The notes under the pieces were generated by a model. That model saw only the letters and a program-made list of their open reading frames with translations, had not been told where the DNA came from and did not search any database. This document shows positions 45,654 through 53,045 of a stretch of 64,000 bases of DNA, piece after piece. Numbering within the stretch: the stretch's first letter is position 1; every line of letters starts with the position of its first letter. The position numbers were made by a program, and so were the translations under genes. Source of the DNA: Clostridium brassicae (GTDB lineage: Bacteria > Bacillota > Clostridia > Clostridiales > Clostridiaceae); the NCBI RefSeq assembly GCF_026738875.1, contig NZ_JAPQFJ010000007.1, forward strand, positions 62,001 through 126,000. The letters run 5' to 3'.

Positions 45654-46742
45654 ATGAAAAATAAAATAACACATAACCAATATACTGCTATTATCTTAAA
45701 TTCTTTTATAGGAGTAGGAATAGTTTCTTTAGCATCTGAAACTAGTAAAAAAGCTCATCAATGCTCTTGGATATCCGTTTTAATATCAGGCATATTTCCT
45801 CTTTTAATGCTACTTGTTGCTTCTTATGTAGATAAAAAAATGTATCATGAAGATTTTTCATATATATTAGAAAGTTTATATGGAAAATTTTTAGGTAAGT
45901 TGTTGCTACTTATATTTTTAATAAACGCTTTTTTATCTCAATCTTTAATAATATGTGGATATATAAAAATCCTAAAACTTTCTATATCTGTATACATACC
46001 TAGTATCATAATATTAGTATTAATAATTTTAATAACAATGTATACAACTACAAAAAAGCTAACTACATTAGGCCGTTTATGTGAACTTTCTCTTTATTTT
46101 ACAGTACCCCTACTATTTCTTCCTTTATTAGATATTGGTTTTGGCAACAAAACCCATTTAATGCCTTGCTTTGAAAATGCTAAAGCTATAGTTTCTGCTA
46201 TACCAACAAGCTTTAATGCTTATGGTGGATCTGAAATAAGTTTTTTTCTATTTGCTTCTATTTCAAATAGAAAAAATACTACAAAACATAATATATTTCC
46301 TGCTTTAATCGTAACTCTAATATATACTTTTATAACTGCCATAACAGTATATTTTTTTGGATGGACGTTAACTTCTAAAACGGACTATTCACTTTTATTT
46401 GTGTTTAAACTTGTACGTCCTGCTATTTTCTCCGACTTTACTTCCTTTTTTATGATAATTTGGAGTACATCAATATTGTTAACTCTTTCAATTGAACAAT
46501 TTATTATGTGTTATTGTCTATCAAAAATGTTTAATTTAAATTATGAAAAGACCCTTTATATCGGTATGCCTTTTGTTTTATTGCTAAGTATCATAAACAT
46601 AATAAGTAATGAATTTATGGTGAAAATATTAAAACCTATATTCAATTATGTGTTAATATTAATCTTTATTTGGTGTATAATAACCTTTATAGTTACCTTC
46701 TTTAAAAGTAACTATAAAAATAGTACTGAAAAATATAGATGA
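45654..46742 (+). CDS. Spore germination receptor B subunit (GerB family), copy 2
   Basis: A 362-residue paralogue of the preceding gerB, with the same ten-helix plan and N-terminus (KITHNQYTAIILNSFIGVGI). Differences cluster in the middle membrane helices (residues 85-110 and 150-190) and in the C-terminal 80 residues, which may shift germinant specificity. AGGGG precedes the ATG. Two B subunits with one A subunit, and no GerC lipoprotein gene in the window, is a non-standard arrangement. Confidence 0.92.
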   Translation: MKNKITHNQYTAIILNSFIGVGIVSLASETSKKAHQCSWISVLISGIFPLLMLLVASYVDKKMYHEDFSYILESLYGKFLGKLLLLIFLINAFLSQSLIICGYIKILKLSISVYIPSIIILVLIILITMYTTTKKLTTLGRLCELSLYFTVPLLFLPLLDIGFGNKTHLMPCFENAKAIVSAIPTSFNAYGGSEISFFLFASISNRKNTTKHNIFPALIVTLIYTFITAITVYFFGWTLTSKTDYSLLFVFKLVRPAIFSDFTSFFMIIWSTSILLTLSIEQFIMCYCLSKMFNLNYEKTLYIGMPFVLLLSIINIISNEFMVKILKPIFNYVLILIFIWCIITFIVTFFKSNYKNSTEKYR

Positions 46743-46820
46743 TTATATAATGTAATCTAATAAATATAATTTAATGAATAAAAAACATCTACTTTTAAAC
46801 TACATACTTTTAAAGAAGAC

Positions 46821-46876
46821 ATTAAATATCCCTAGGGGAAATTAATAATATAATTTTTACCTAGGGGATATTTAAT
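46821..46876. terminator. Bidirectional terminator between gerB and ogt
   Basis: ATTAAATATCCCTAGG pairs with CCTAGGGGATATTTAAT with a one-base bulge. The genes on either side converge. T-rich bases occur on both outer sides. Confidence 0.8.
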
Positions 46877-46938
46877 CATTTTTCACATAAACTCACTTTA
46901 TTATATAATTATACTTAAATTTTATTAAATTGCTTCAA

Positions 46939-47409
46939 TCAATTAATATCATTTATATTTTTTTCATGTCTAATAAGCCACTCTTTCCTCCAAATACCTC
47001 CACTATAACCAGTTAAACTGCCATTAGATCCAATAACTCTGTGACAAGGTACTAATATGTTTAATATATTTTTCCCATTAGCATTTCCAACTGCCCTTAC
47101 TGCTTTAGGATTTCCTATGAATTGTGCAATTTCCTTATATGTAACTGTTTTTCCAAAAGGTATTTTTGTAAGTTGATTCCACAGCTTGTTTTGAAATTCT
47201 GTACCATTCCAACTTACTTTTATTGTAAAATCTTTTCTTTTACCTTTAAAATATTCATCTAATTCGTTACAACATTTTATTAATAATTCATTTTCTTCAT
47301 TAGGCTTTGATTCATCAACATACATGATTGATAAAATAACCTCTTCTGTTCCTTTTATTTCTATAATTCCAATAGGTGAATCATAGTAAACTCTGTATGT
47401 TTTACTCAT
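46939..47409 (-). CDS. ogt: Methylated-DNA--protein-cysteine S-methyltransferase
   Basis: A 156-residue Ogt/MGMT protein that repairs O6-alkylguanine by irreversible transfer to its own cysteine. The acceptor is C122 in LVPCHRVIGSNGSLTGYSGG. The KIPFGKTVTYKEIAQFIG segment (82-99) and the DNA-binding VRAVGNANGKN (104-114) are conserved. The start overlaps the stop of the SdpI-like gene by 4 bases, so translation is coupled. Confidence 0.95.
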   Translation of the reverse strand: MSKTYRVYYDSPIGIIEIKGTEEVILSIMYVDESKPNEENELLIKCCNELDEYFKGKRKDFTIKVSWNGTEFQNKLWNQLTKIPFGKTVTYKEIAQFIGNPKAVRAVGNANGKNILNILVPCHRVIGSNGSLTGYSGGIWRKEWLIRHEKNINDIN

Positions 47410-47756
47410 TTTCTCTTTCCATCCTTATCAAATATTTTTCTTAAATGTACTTCAGTATATAAAACTAACCCTAAAGCTATTATCATAGAAAATAAATTAG
47501 ATATTGATTTTGACGTATTTACCTTGTTTTTATATATAATGGTAACTATTGTTGAAAAAATTACACTTATAGTACCACCAACTATCATCATAAGTGCAGA
47601 AAATCGATTACCTTCTTCCCAGACCTCTTTGTTTTTTGTAGAAAATGGAGATCTATATCCATATATACTATTTGTGTGATTTGGAGGAAACAACTTGAAC
47701 ATAACCCCCACAACAATAAATATTATTCCTATGAAGGAATTAGTAAGTATTGGCAT
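47406..47756 (-). CDS. SdpI-family small membrane protein
   Basis: A 116-residue protein with three hydrophobic segments and the SdpI/DUF1648-associated motif YGYRSPFSTKNKEVWEEGNR (about 33-52). In Bacillus, SdpI gives immunity to the SdpC toxin and senses it; many family members are of unknown role. No sdpC-like toxin gene is visible nearby, so immunity is only a possibility. AGGAGAGG precedes ATG 47756. It is coupled to ogt. Confidence 0.8.
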   Translation of the reverse strand: MPILTNSFIGIIFIVVGVMFKLFPPNHTNSIYGYRSPFSTKNKEVWEEGNRFSALMMIVGGTISVIFSTIVTIIYKNKVNTSKSISNLFSMIIALGLVLYTEVHLRKIFDKDGKRK

Positions 47757-48029
47757 AAAAACCTCTCCTTAGCATATCATATTAGGCTATATTTTAAAAA
47801 TTATTTATTTAATATAATAAAAATATTTTTAAATTTAAAATAAACCTTTAATTAACATTATATTTATATAATAACATATTTTTCTAATTTTTTTAATATT
47901 TTTCATCCATTTTTACCATTAAAAGTTAATATTAGTGATATGCTGTATAAAACTATCATAATAAGTTGTTAATAAATACTATACTCCTATCATAAAATTA
48001 AATAGAATTTATACATGGAGGATTAGAAT

Positions 48030-48569
48030 ATGTACTTTAATTATGGTTTTTCACCTTACTACTGCCCTTATACAAACCAATTTATGAGACATTCTCAAAT
48101 GCCATCTGAGAATTATGCAACAGCAATCTTAAAAGGAGGCCCTTTGGCCCCAAATCTCAAAGGAGTTGTGTATTTTGTAGATGTACCTTATGGTACTGAG
48201 GTTTTCGTAAAAGTAACTGGACTTCCTAGGTTTAAGCCTGGTACAAAAGATACTCAACCTATTGGACCTTTTGGATTCCACCTTCATAGTGAAGGATGTT
48301 GTGAAATTGGAGATCCTAATAATCCTTTTAGTTGTGCAAAAGGACATTATAATCCAACAAATCAACCTCATGGTAACCACGCTGGAGATTTCCCAGTATT
48401 ATTTTCTAATGATGGATTTGCCAAAATGAGTTTTTTTACAAATAAATTTAAGGTATCTGATATTATAGGTAAATCAGTTGTAATACATGAAAATCCTGAT
48501 GATTATAGAACTCAACCTTCTGGTAACTCAGGTAAAAGACTAGCTTGTGGAATTGTTTCTATTCAATAA
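48030..48569 (+). CDS. sodC: Cu/Zn superoxide dismutase-like protein
   Basis: A 179-residue SodC-family protein. All metal ligands are present: copper H84, H86, H106 and H153; zinc H106, H114, H117 and D120. The guide arginine is R170 in SGKRLACG, and C102/C173 can form the conserved disulfide. The first 25 residues (NYGFSPYYCPYTNQF) are Tyr/Phe/Pro-rich and not a signal peptide, which resembles spore-coat-type sequence. It would dismutate superoxide. Export or coat location is inferred. GGAGG lies before the ATG; the 272-base upstream gap shows only AT-rich sequence. Confidence 0.9.
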   Translation: MYFNYGFSPYYCPYTNQFMRHSQMPSENYATAILKGGPLAPNLKGVVYFVDVPYGTEVFVKVTGLPRFKPGTKDTQPIGPFGFHLHSEGCCEIGDPNNPFSCAKGHYNPTNQPHGNHAGDFPVLFSNDGFAKMSFFTNKFKVSDIIGKSVVIHENPDDYRTQPSGNSGKRLACGIVSIQ

Positions 48570-48574
48570 ATATT

Positions 48575-48745
48575 AATTTTTAATAACTAGTAACCAATTC
48601 CAGTAACTAACCTTTTAATTGATATCTCCAATTACTATCAACTATATTCATAAATTCACCTATATTTGTTCTTTTAGAAATTAGCAATTAATAACTAATA
48701 TTTTCCCATGATATGTTATTTAATTACTGGATACTGGTTACTGAT
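48575..48745. repeat. Degenerate TAGTAACCA/ACTGGTTACTG intergenic sequence
   Basis: The gap between sodC and yjbQ holds AACTAGTAACCAATTCCAGTAACTAACC, then TTAGCAATTAATAACTAAT, then ACTGGATACTGGTTACTG. These are decayed units of the same heptamer seen intact at 3045-3121. A similar piece lies at 49338-49370. Confidence 0.5.
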
Positions 48746-48748
48746 ATT

Positions 48749-49201
48749 CTATTCTCCCATTACTTGAAATACTATCTCTCGAACCCTGTCTCTTGTATCA
48801 CACTCTATTAAAGTTAAGTTTTGCCAAGGTCCTATAGTTAATTTTCCATTTACAAAAGGTATAGTTATAAATGGTGATAAAAGAGCTGCTTTTATATGGC
48901 TTGAACCATTATCATCATGCCATGTATCATGATGTTTATAATGAATTACTCTTCCAGTTTCGTCTATATATGGAGAAAAAATATCCATAGCTGCTTTTAA
49001 ATCATTATATACAATTCCTGGCTCAAACTCTAAAGTTGTAAGTCCTGCTACTCCTCCTGTCGTAAATCCAGTAATTATTCCATTCTTGATATCTTTAACA
49101 TTCAAAGCCTCATCAATAGCACCTTGAAAATCTTCTGTTACATCTATCATTCCCATATGTGCTTTAGTATTATATTGTTTCATAACTGTATGTACTGACA
49201 T
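48749..49201 (-). CDS. YjbQ-family protein (UPF0047)
   Basis: A 150-residue YjbQ/UPF0047 protein. The conserved block HHDTWHDDNGSSHIKAALL (about 91-109) holds the histidines and aspartates of the family, and NGKLTIGPWQNLTLIECD follows. Members show weak thiamine-phosphate-synthase activity, but the true function is uncertain. AGAGGAGG precedes the ATG. It appears to be a single-gene unit. Confidence 0.9.
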   Translation of the reverse strand: MSVHTVMKQYNTKAHMGMIDVTEDFQGAIDEALNVKDIKNGIITGFTTGGVAGLTTLEFEPGIVYNDLKAAMDIFSPYIDETGRVIHYKHHDTWHDDNGSSHIKAALLSPFITIPFVNGKLTIGPWQNLTLIECDTRDRVREIVFQVMGE

Positions 49202-49464
49202 AAAAATAACCTCCTCTATTGCTTGCTAAACTAATGATATTATACCAATTCATAAAAAATTATCAAAGCTCTTTATCTTTTATTATACTGCTTCTTAGCA
49301 TACTATAATCAATTTACAATAATCCCATTTTACTTATTAGTATCCAGTTACCATTCACTAGTATATAGTTGTCACTATGTTATGCTTTTGGTATAATAAG
49401 TTAAAATATTTTTTAGTTAATTTAATAAAAACGCAATAAAAATACTTACGATAAGGGTGATAAG

Positions 49465-50436
49465 ATGGTTGTAGAAGTTTATCCTAATATTTATATGCAA
49501 GAAATTCCTTTACCTAAAAATCCTTTAAGAGCGATTAATAGTTATATTATTCTGTCAGAAGACAGAAATTTAATCATAGACTCAGGATTTAATACTGAAG
49601 AATGTAGAAATGCATTCATGGAAGGTATTAATGAACTAGGTATAGACCTTAATAAAACTGATTTGCTTGTTACTCATTTACATTCAGACCATTCTGGTCT
49701 TGCTGCTGCTTTAAATAAAGAAGGTGCCAAAATATATGCTGGTAAAATTGACGGTAAAATGATTAATGAAATGGCAGGACAAGCTTACTGGGACAAATTT
49801 GAAGGATATAAAAAACTATTTGATCTTGAAAAAGACAATGTATCTTTTGATAACCACCCAGGATATAAATATTGTCCCAAAGAACCTATTGAGTTTATAT
49901 CTCTTGATGAAGGTGATTCAATAAATATTGGTCATTACTCTTTTGAAGTAGTTAATATTCCAGGTCATACTCCAGGACACATAGGTTTATATGAAAAAAA
50001 CCACAAATTATTTTTCTGTGGAGATCACATATTACACAAAATAACTCCTAATATAGCTTTTTGGGGATTTGAACAAGATATATTATCTGTTTATTTCAAC
50101 AGTTTGAAAAAAGTACATGAATACGATATAAAACATCTTTTTTCAGCTCATAGAAGCACTGTAGCTGATCACAAGGAAAGGATACATGAACTTTTAAACC
50201 ACCATGATGCTCGTCTTAATGAAATTATGGAAATAATAAAAGATGATAAAAAGTCAGTAAGAGATACCGCTGCTAATATGCATTGGGAATTAAAGTATGA
50301 TACATGGGAAGACTTTCCTAACCCTCAGAAATGGTTTGCATCAGGAGAAGCTATGTCTCATTTAGAGCATTTATATTCTATTGGGAAAGCTGATAGAACA
50401 GAAGAAAATGGAATCTTATATTATAAATTAAAATAA
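49465..50436 (+). CDS. Metallo-beta-lactamase-fold hydrolase
   Basis: A 323-residue MBL-fold protein. The metal motif is THLHSDHSG (H71, H73, D75, H76). Further metal ligands are expected in IPGHTPGHIGLY, FFCGDHIL and the late SAHRSTV. The C-terminal 90 residues form a helical, winged-helix-like extension found in the MBLAC2/LACTB2-type subgroup. The substrate is unknown; thioester or glutathione-like conjugates are common in the family. AAGGGTG precedes the ATG. Confidence 0.85.
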   Translation: MVVEVYPNIYMQEIPLPKNPLRAINSYIILSEDRNLIIDSGFNTEECRNAFMEGINELGIDLNKTDLLVTHLHSDHSGLAAALNKEGAKIYAGKIDGKMINEMAGQAYWDKFEGYKKLFDLEKDNVSFDNHPGYKYCPKEPIEFISLDEGDSINIGHYSFEVVNIPGHTPGHIGLYEKNHKLFFCGDHILHKITPNIAFWGFEQDILSVYFNSLKKVHEYDIKHLFSAHRSTVADHKERIHELLNHHDARLNEIMEIIKDDKKSVRDTAANMHWELKYDTWEDFPNPQKWFASGEAMSHLEHLYSIGKADRTEENGILYYKLK

Positions 50437-50491
50437 TTAATTGACTATGTTTTAATAGATTGTTGATACTCTTTTAAAACATGAGCAAATA

Positions 50492-50540
50492 ATAAAAGTA
50501 GAGTTATCTTAAAATAATTTTGACAGCTCTACTTTTATTT
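50492..50540. terminator. Bidirectional terminator between MBL gene and polyferredoxin gene
   Basis: AAAAGTAGAG pairs with CTCTACTTTT; T-runs occur on both sides. It separates convergent genes. Confidence 0.8.
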
Positions 50541-50549
50541 TATTTAAAA

Positions 50550-51389
50550 TTAGTTAGACTTAATATAAAAACCTTTTTCAATTGCTTTTGTAGGACATTC
50601 TCCCACACACTCTCCACATCTTATACATTCCATACTATTAGGTTTCTTATAAACCTCTATATTCATCTTACATTTTCTTGAACACGCCTTACACATAGTA
50701 CATTTATCCCTGTCCACCTTTAATTTATAGAAACTTATAGGATTAAATAAAGAATAAAATGCTCCTAAAGGACAAATATATCTACAAAACGGCCTATATA
50801 TAACAATAGAAAGTAAAACAGTAATCACTAAAATGGTAACTTTCCATTTAAACAAAAATCCAACAGTAGCCTTCAAGGATTCGTTCATTAATACTAAGGG
50901 TATTCCACCTTCTAGTGTTCCAGCAGGACAAATGTATTTACAAAAATAAGGATCACTCATCCCTACATCATTAACTAGAAACATAGGAAGCATTATTACA
51001 AATACTAATAAAATAATGTATTTTAAGTACTTTAAATAGTTATTTACTCTCTTATTAACCTTGATTTTAGGGAATGGTATTTTATGTAATAAATCTTGAA
51101 TAAATCCAAAAGGACATAGCCATCCACAAATAAATCTACCAAATATAACACCCATTAAAGACATAAATCCAACTATATAAAACGAAAAATTATATTTTAT
51201 ACTTCCTATTACTGCTTGAAGGGAACCTATAGGACATGATCCTAAGGCTCCTGGACAAGAATAGCAATTTAATCCTGGAACACACAATTTTTTAGAATTA
51301 CCTTTAAATATACTTCCTTCAAAAAAACCTTTTATATTAGCATTAGTTGCTACAGTTGCAATTATTTGAGTTAAAGTCCTTTTATCCAA
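50550..51389 (-). CDS. Membrane-bound polyferredoxin (NapH/NosR-like 4Fe-4S protein)
   Basis: A 279-residue protein with about four or five membrane helices and many cysteines. The N-terminal cluster is CVPGLNCYSCPGALGSCPIG (C36, C42, C45, C52). CGWLCPFG, CKYICPAG and CRYICPLG repeat the CxxxCP pattern of NapH/CcoG proteins. The C-terminus carries two ferredoxin-type motifs, CTMCKACSRKC and CIRCGECVGECPT. It probably passes electrons across or at the membrane, perhaps to the TlpA lipoprotein through the small CXXC protein. TTG 51389 overlaps the end of the CXXC gene by 8 bases. Confidence 0.88.
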   Translation of the reverse strand: MDKRTLTQIIATVATNANIKGFFEGSIFKGNSKKLCVPGLNCYSCPGALGSCPIGSLQAVIGSIKYNFSFYIVGFMSLMGVIFGRFICGWLCPFGFIQDLLHKIPFPKIKVNKRVNNYLKYLKYIILLVFVIMLPMFLVNDVGMSDPYFCKYICPAGTLEGGIPLVLMNESLKATVGFLFKWKVTILVITVLLSIVIYRPFCRYICPLGAFYSLFNPISFYKLKVDRDKCTMCKACSRKCKMNIEVYKKPNSMECIRCGECVGECPTKAIEKGFYIKSN

Positions 51390-51522
51390 TTCCTATACAC
51401 TCCAAACATATATTAACCGCTTTTTTTAAAACTGTATTCACTTCATTTCTATATATTCCAACACCCATGAGGCATATACTTCCTAGTAAAATACCGTAAG
51501 TTACCACTTTCCTTTTGCCCAT
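51382..51522 (-). CDS. 46-residue CXXC membrane protein (CD1871A-like)
   Basis: A short frame of 46 codons from ATG 51522 to TAA 51382, with AAGGGTG eight bases upstream. It encodes a basic N-terminus, one membrane helix (YGILLGSICLMGVGIY) and a C-terminal ICLECIGIG with a CxxC pair (C39, C42). The ending matches a small clostridial family annotated as CD1871A CXXC proteins, as far as I recall. It overlaps the polyferredoxin start by 8 bases and follows the TlpA lipoprotein gene by 35 bases, so the three form one operon. Redox relay or Fe-S maturation is a guess. Confidence 0.82.
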   Translation of the reverse strand: MGKRKVVTYGILLGSICLMGVGIYRNEVNTVLKKAVNICLECIGIG

Positions 51523-51557
51523 ACTATTTTCACCCTTTATATATTTTTACTTTAAGT

Positions 51558-52661
51558 TTATTTTATATTTTTTACTAAATCTAATGCTTCTTTCTTTATA
51601 GCTTCAATATTAGCTCCAATAATTGGTTTGCCTACTATATTGCCATTACTATCAACAAATATAAAAGTTGGAGTTCCTGTTATAGTTTTTAATATACCAT
51701 TCTTCAAAATTTCATCTGGTACTATATCAATATATTTTACACCTTTTTTCTCAACAATGTTCTTAGCTACTTCTGTAGTTTCCTCATCCAGTGCATCAAT
51801 AACAATTCCCATTACGTTTATTTTATCTTTCTTTAATTCTTCTTGTAATTTTTGAAGTTCAGGCATAGCTTGAACACAAGGACCGCAAGTAGTAGCCCAT
51901 ATATCTACTATTGTCAATTTGTTCTCTTTAAAAATGCTCTTATCTACTGTTTTGCCATGAATATCTTTAGTCTTAATATCTCCAATATTTTTAACTCCAC
52001 TATTTTTAATTTTCTCTTCCTCAGTTACTGCTATAGAAATTTTTATTGAATTCTTAAACTCTTTAATTGAATCACATATTTCTTTAAATTCTTTTTTAGA
52101 ACTATCTGATAACCCCTTATCATCATATTGATCATTATATAAGAAATAGAATTCGTAATTACCTTTTTCTCCTAATTTATCATGGTTTTTAAAATCAGCA
52201 AACATCTTATCTTTTGCTGCCTTTGTTGCCTTATCTTTATTGAAAATAACTATATTTAATAACTTTTTACTCTTTTTTTGAAGATCCATAACCACTTTCA
52301 TCTGCTCTTCTTCTGTCTTTACTTTTTTCATTTTATCTTGTAATTCATTAACATCTTCCTTTGATATAAATGCAAATCCAACTTCACCAAACACTTCTCT
52401 TTTTTTATCCTCTTCTCCAGCACCACATGGTTCTGGTCCAAGAGTATTGCTTTTTGAAGCCTTTAACCAAGAATCAGGAAGTATGTACTCTATTCCAAAG
52501 CTTTCAAATTTAACTATTTTTTCACTATCAATATTCTTTTTCTGCGTTTGTTCAGTATTAGTTTTATTTTCAACTGCTTTATCTTTTGAAGTTTTGCCAC
52601 ATCCTACTACAGAGAAACATAGAGCCAAAACTATAATTCCTGATAAAAATTTTCTTTTCAT
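51558..52661 (-). CDS. TlpA-type thioredoxin lipoprotein with extra N-terminal domain
   Basis: A 367-residue lipoprotein (signal ending in CFSVVGC, lipid cysteine C21). Residues 50-210 form a domain I do not recognise, beginning FESFGIEYILPDSWLKAS. Residues 222-367 are a TlpA/ResA-like thioredoxin domain with CGPC (C259, C262) in DIWATTCGPCVQAMPELQ. It should reduce or exchange disulfides outside the membrane. The membrane CXXC protein and polyferredoxin downstream may supply electrons. AAGGAG precedes the ATG. TlpA proteins are normally half this length. Confidence 0.85.
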   Translation of the reverse strand: MKRKFLSGIIVLALCFSVVGCGKTSKDKAVENKTNTEQTQKKNIDSEKIVKFESFGIEYILPDSWLKASKSNTLGPEPCGAGEEDKKREVFGEVGFAFISKEDVNELQDKMKKVKTEEEQMKVVMDLQKKSKKLLNIVIFNKDKATKAAKDKMFADFKNHDKLGEKGNYEFYFLYNDQYDDKGLSDSSKKEFKEICDSIKEFKNSIKISIAVTEEEKIKNSGVKNIGDIKTKDIHGKTVDKSIFKENKLTIVDIWATTCGPCVQAMPELQKLQEELKKDKINVMGIVIDALDEETTEVAKNIVEKKGVKYIDIVPDEILKNGILKTITGTPTFIFVDSNGNIVGKPIIGANIEAIKKEALDLVKNIK

Positions 52662-52839
52662 ATTACCACTCCTTAAGTCACTTATTTATATCATATGTAA
52701 TTATAATTCATAACTGCTAACTAATCTATTCCTTTACCTTACAAAATATGATAATAAACTTACAATATCGTAAGTTTGATAAATTTTATCTTATTTGTTA
52801 ACATCTTTAGAATTTTTAATTTACTATACTTTATTCGAT

Positions 52840-52985
52840 TTCTAACCATTCTAATACTCCTATTTTAAAGAAAATGGGGGTATTAGAATAGCACGCCCTG
52901 GATAACGGTTTTCCCTAATAACGACTTCTAAGAACTCTGTTAATAACTTTCAGCTGGAATAAAACTCTACCTGAAACCAAAAACC
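52840..52985 (+). repeat. Diverged single copy of the two-hairpin element
   Basis: CATTCTAATACTCC...GGGGGTATTAGAATAGCACG, CCTGGATAACG, AAGAACTCTGTTAATAACTTTCAG and TAAAACTCTACCTGAAACC occur in the order seen in the complement of the array at 36014-36514. The first inverted repeat still forms a long stem. It fills most of the 384-base gap between the TlpA gene and the GerMN gene. Confidence 0.75.
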
Positions 52986-53002
52986 CTATTTATAAAATTA
53001 TT

Positions 53003-53037
53003 TAAAAAACAAGAAACTAGTTATCAACTAGTTTCTT
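53003..53037 (-). terminator. Intrinsic terminator of the GerMN lipoprotein gene
   Basis: AAGAAACTAGTT pairs with AACTAGTTTCTT around a short loop, followed on the minus strand by GTTTTTTAAAT. It lies directly after the stop codon. Confidence 0.9.
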
Positions 53038-53045
53038 AGATTCTA

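Noticed and set aside
47406-47756. Toxin immunity system (SdpI)
   Set aside because: No SdpC-like toxin, SdpA/B or SdpR regulator is visible; the neighbour is ogt. Family membership alone does not support an immunity call.
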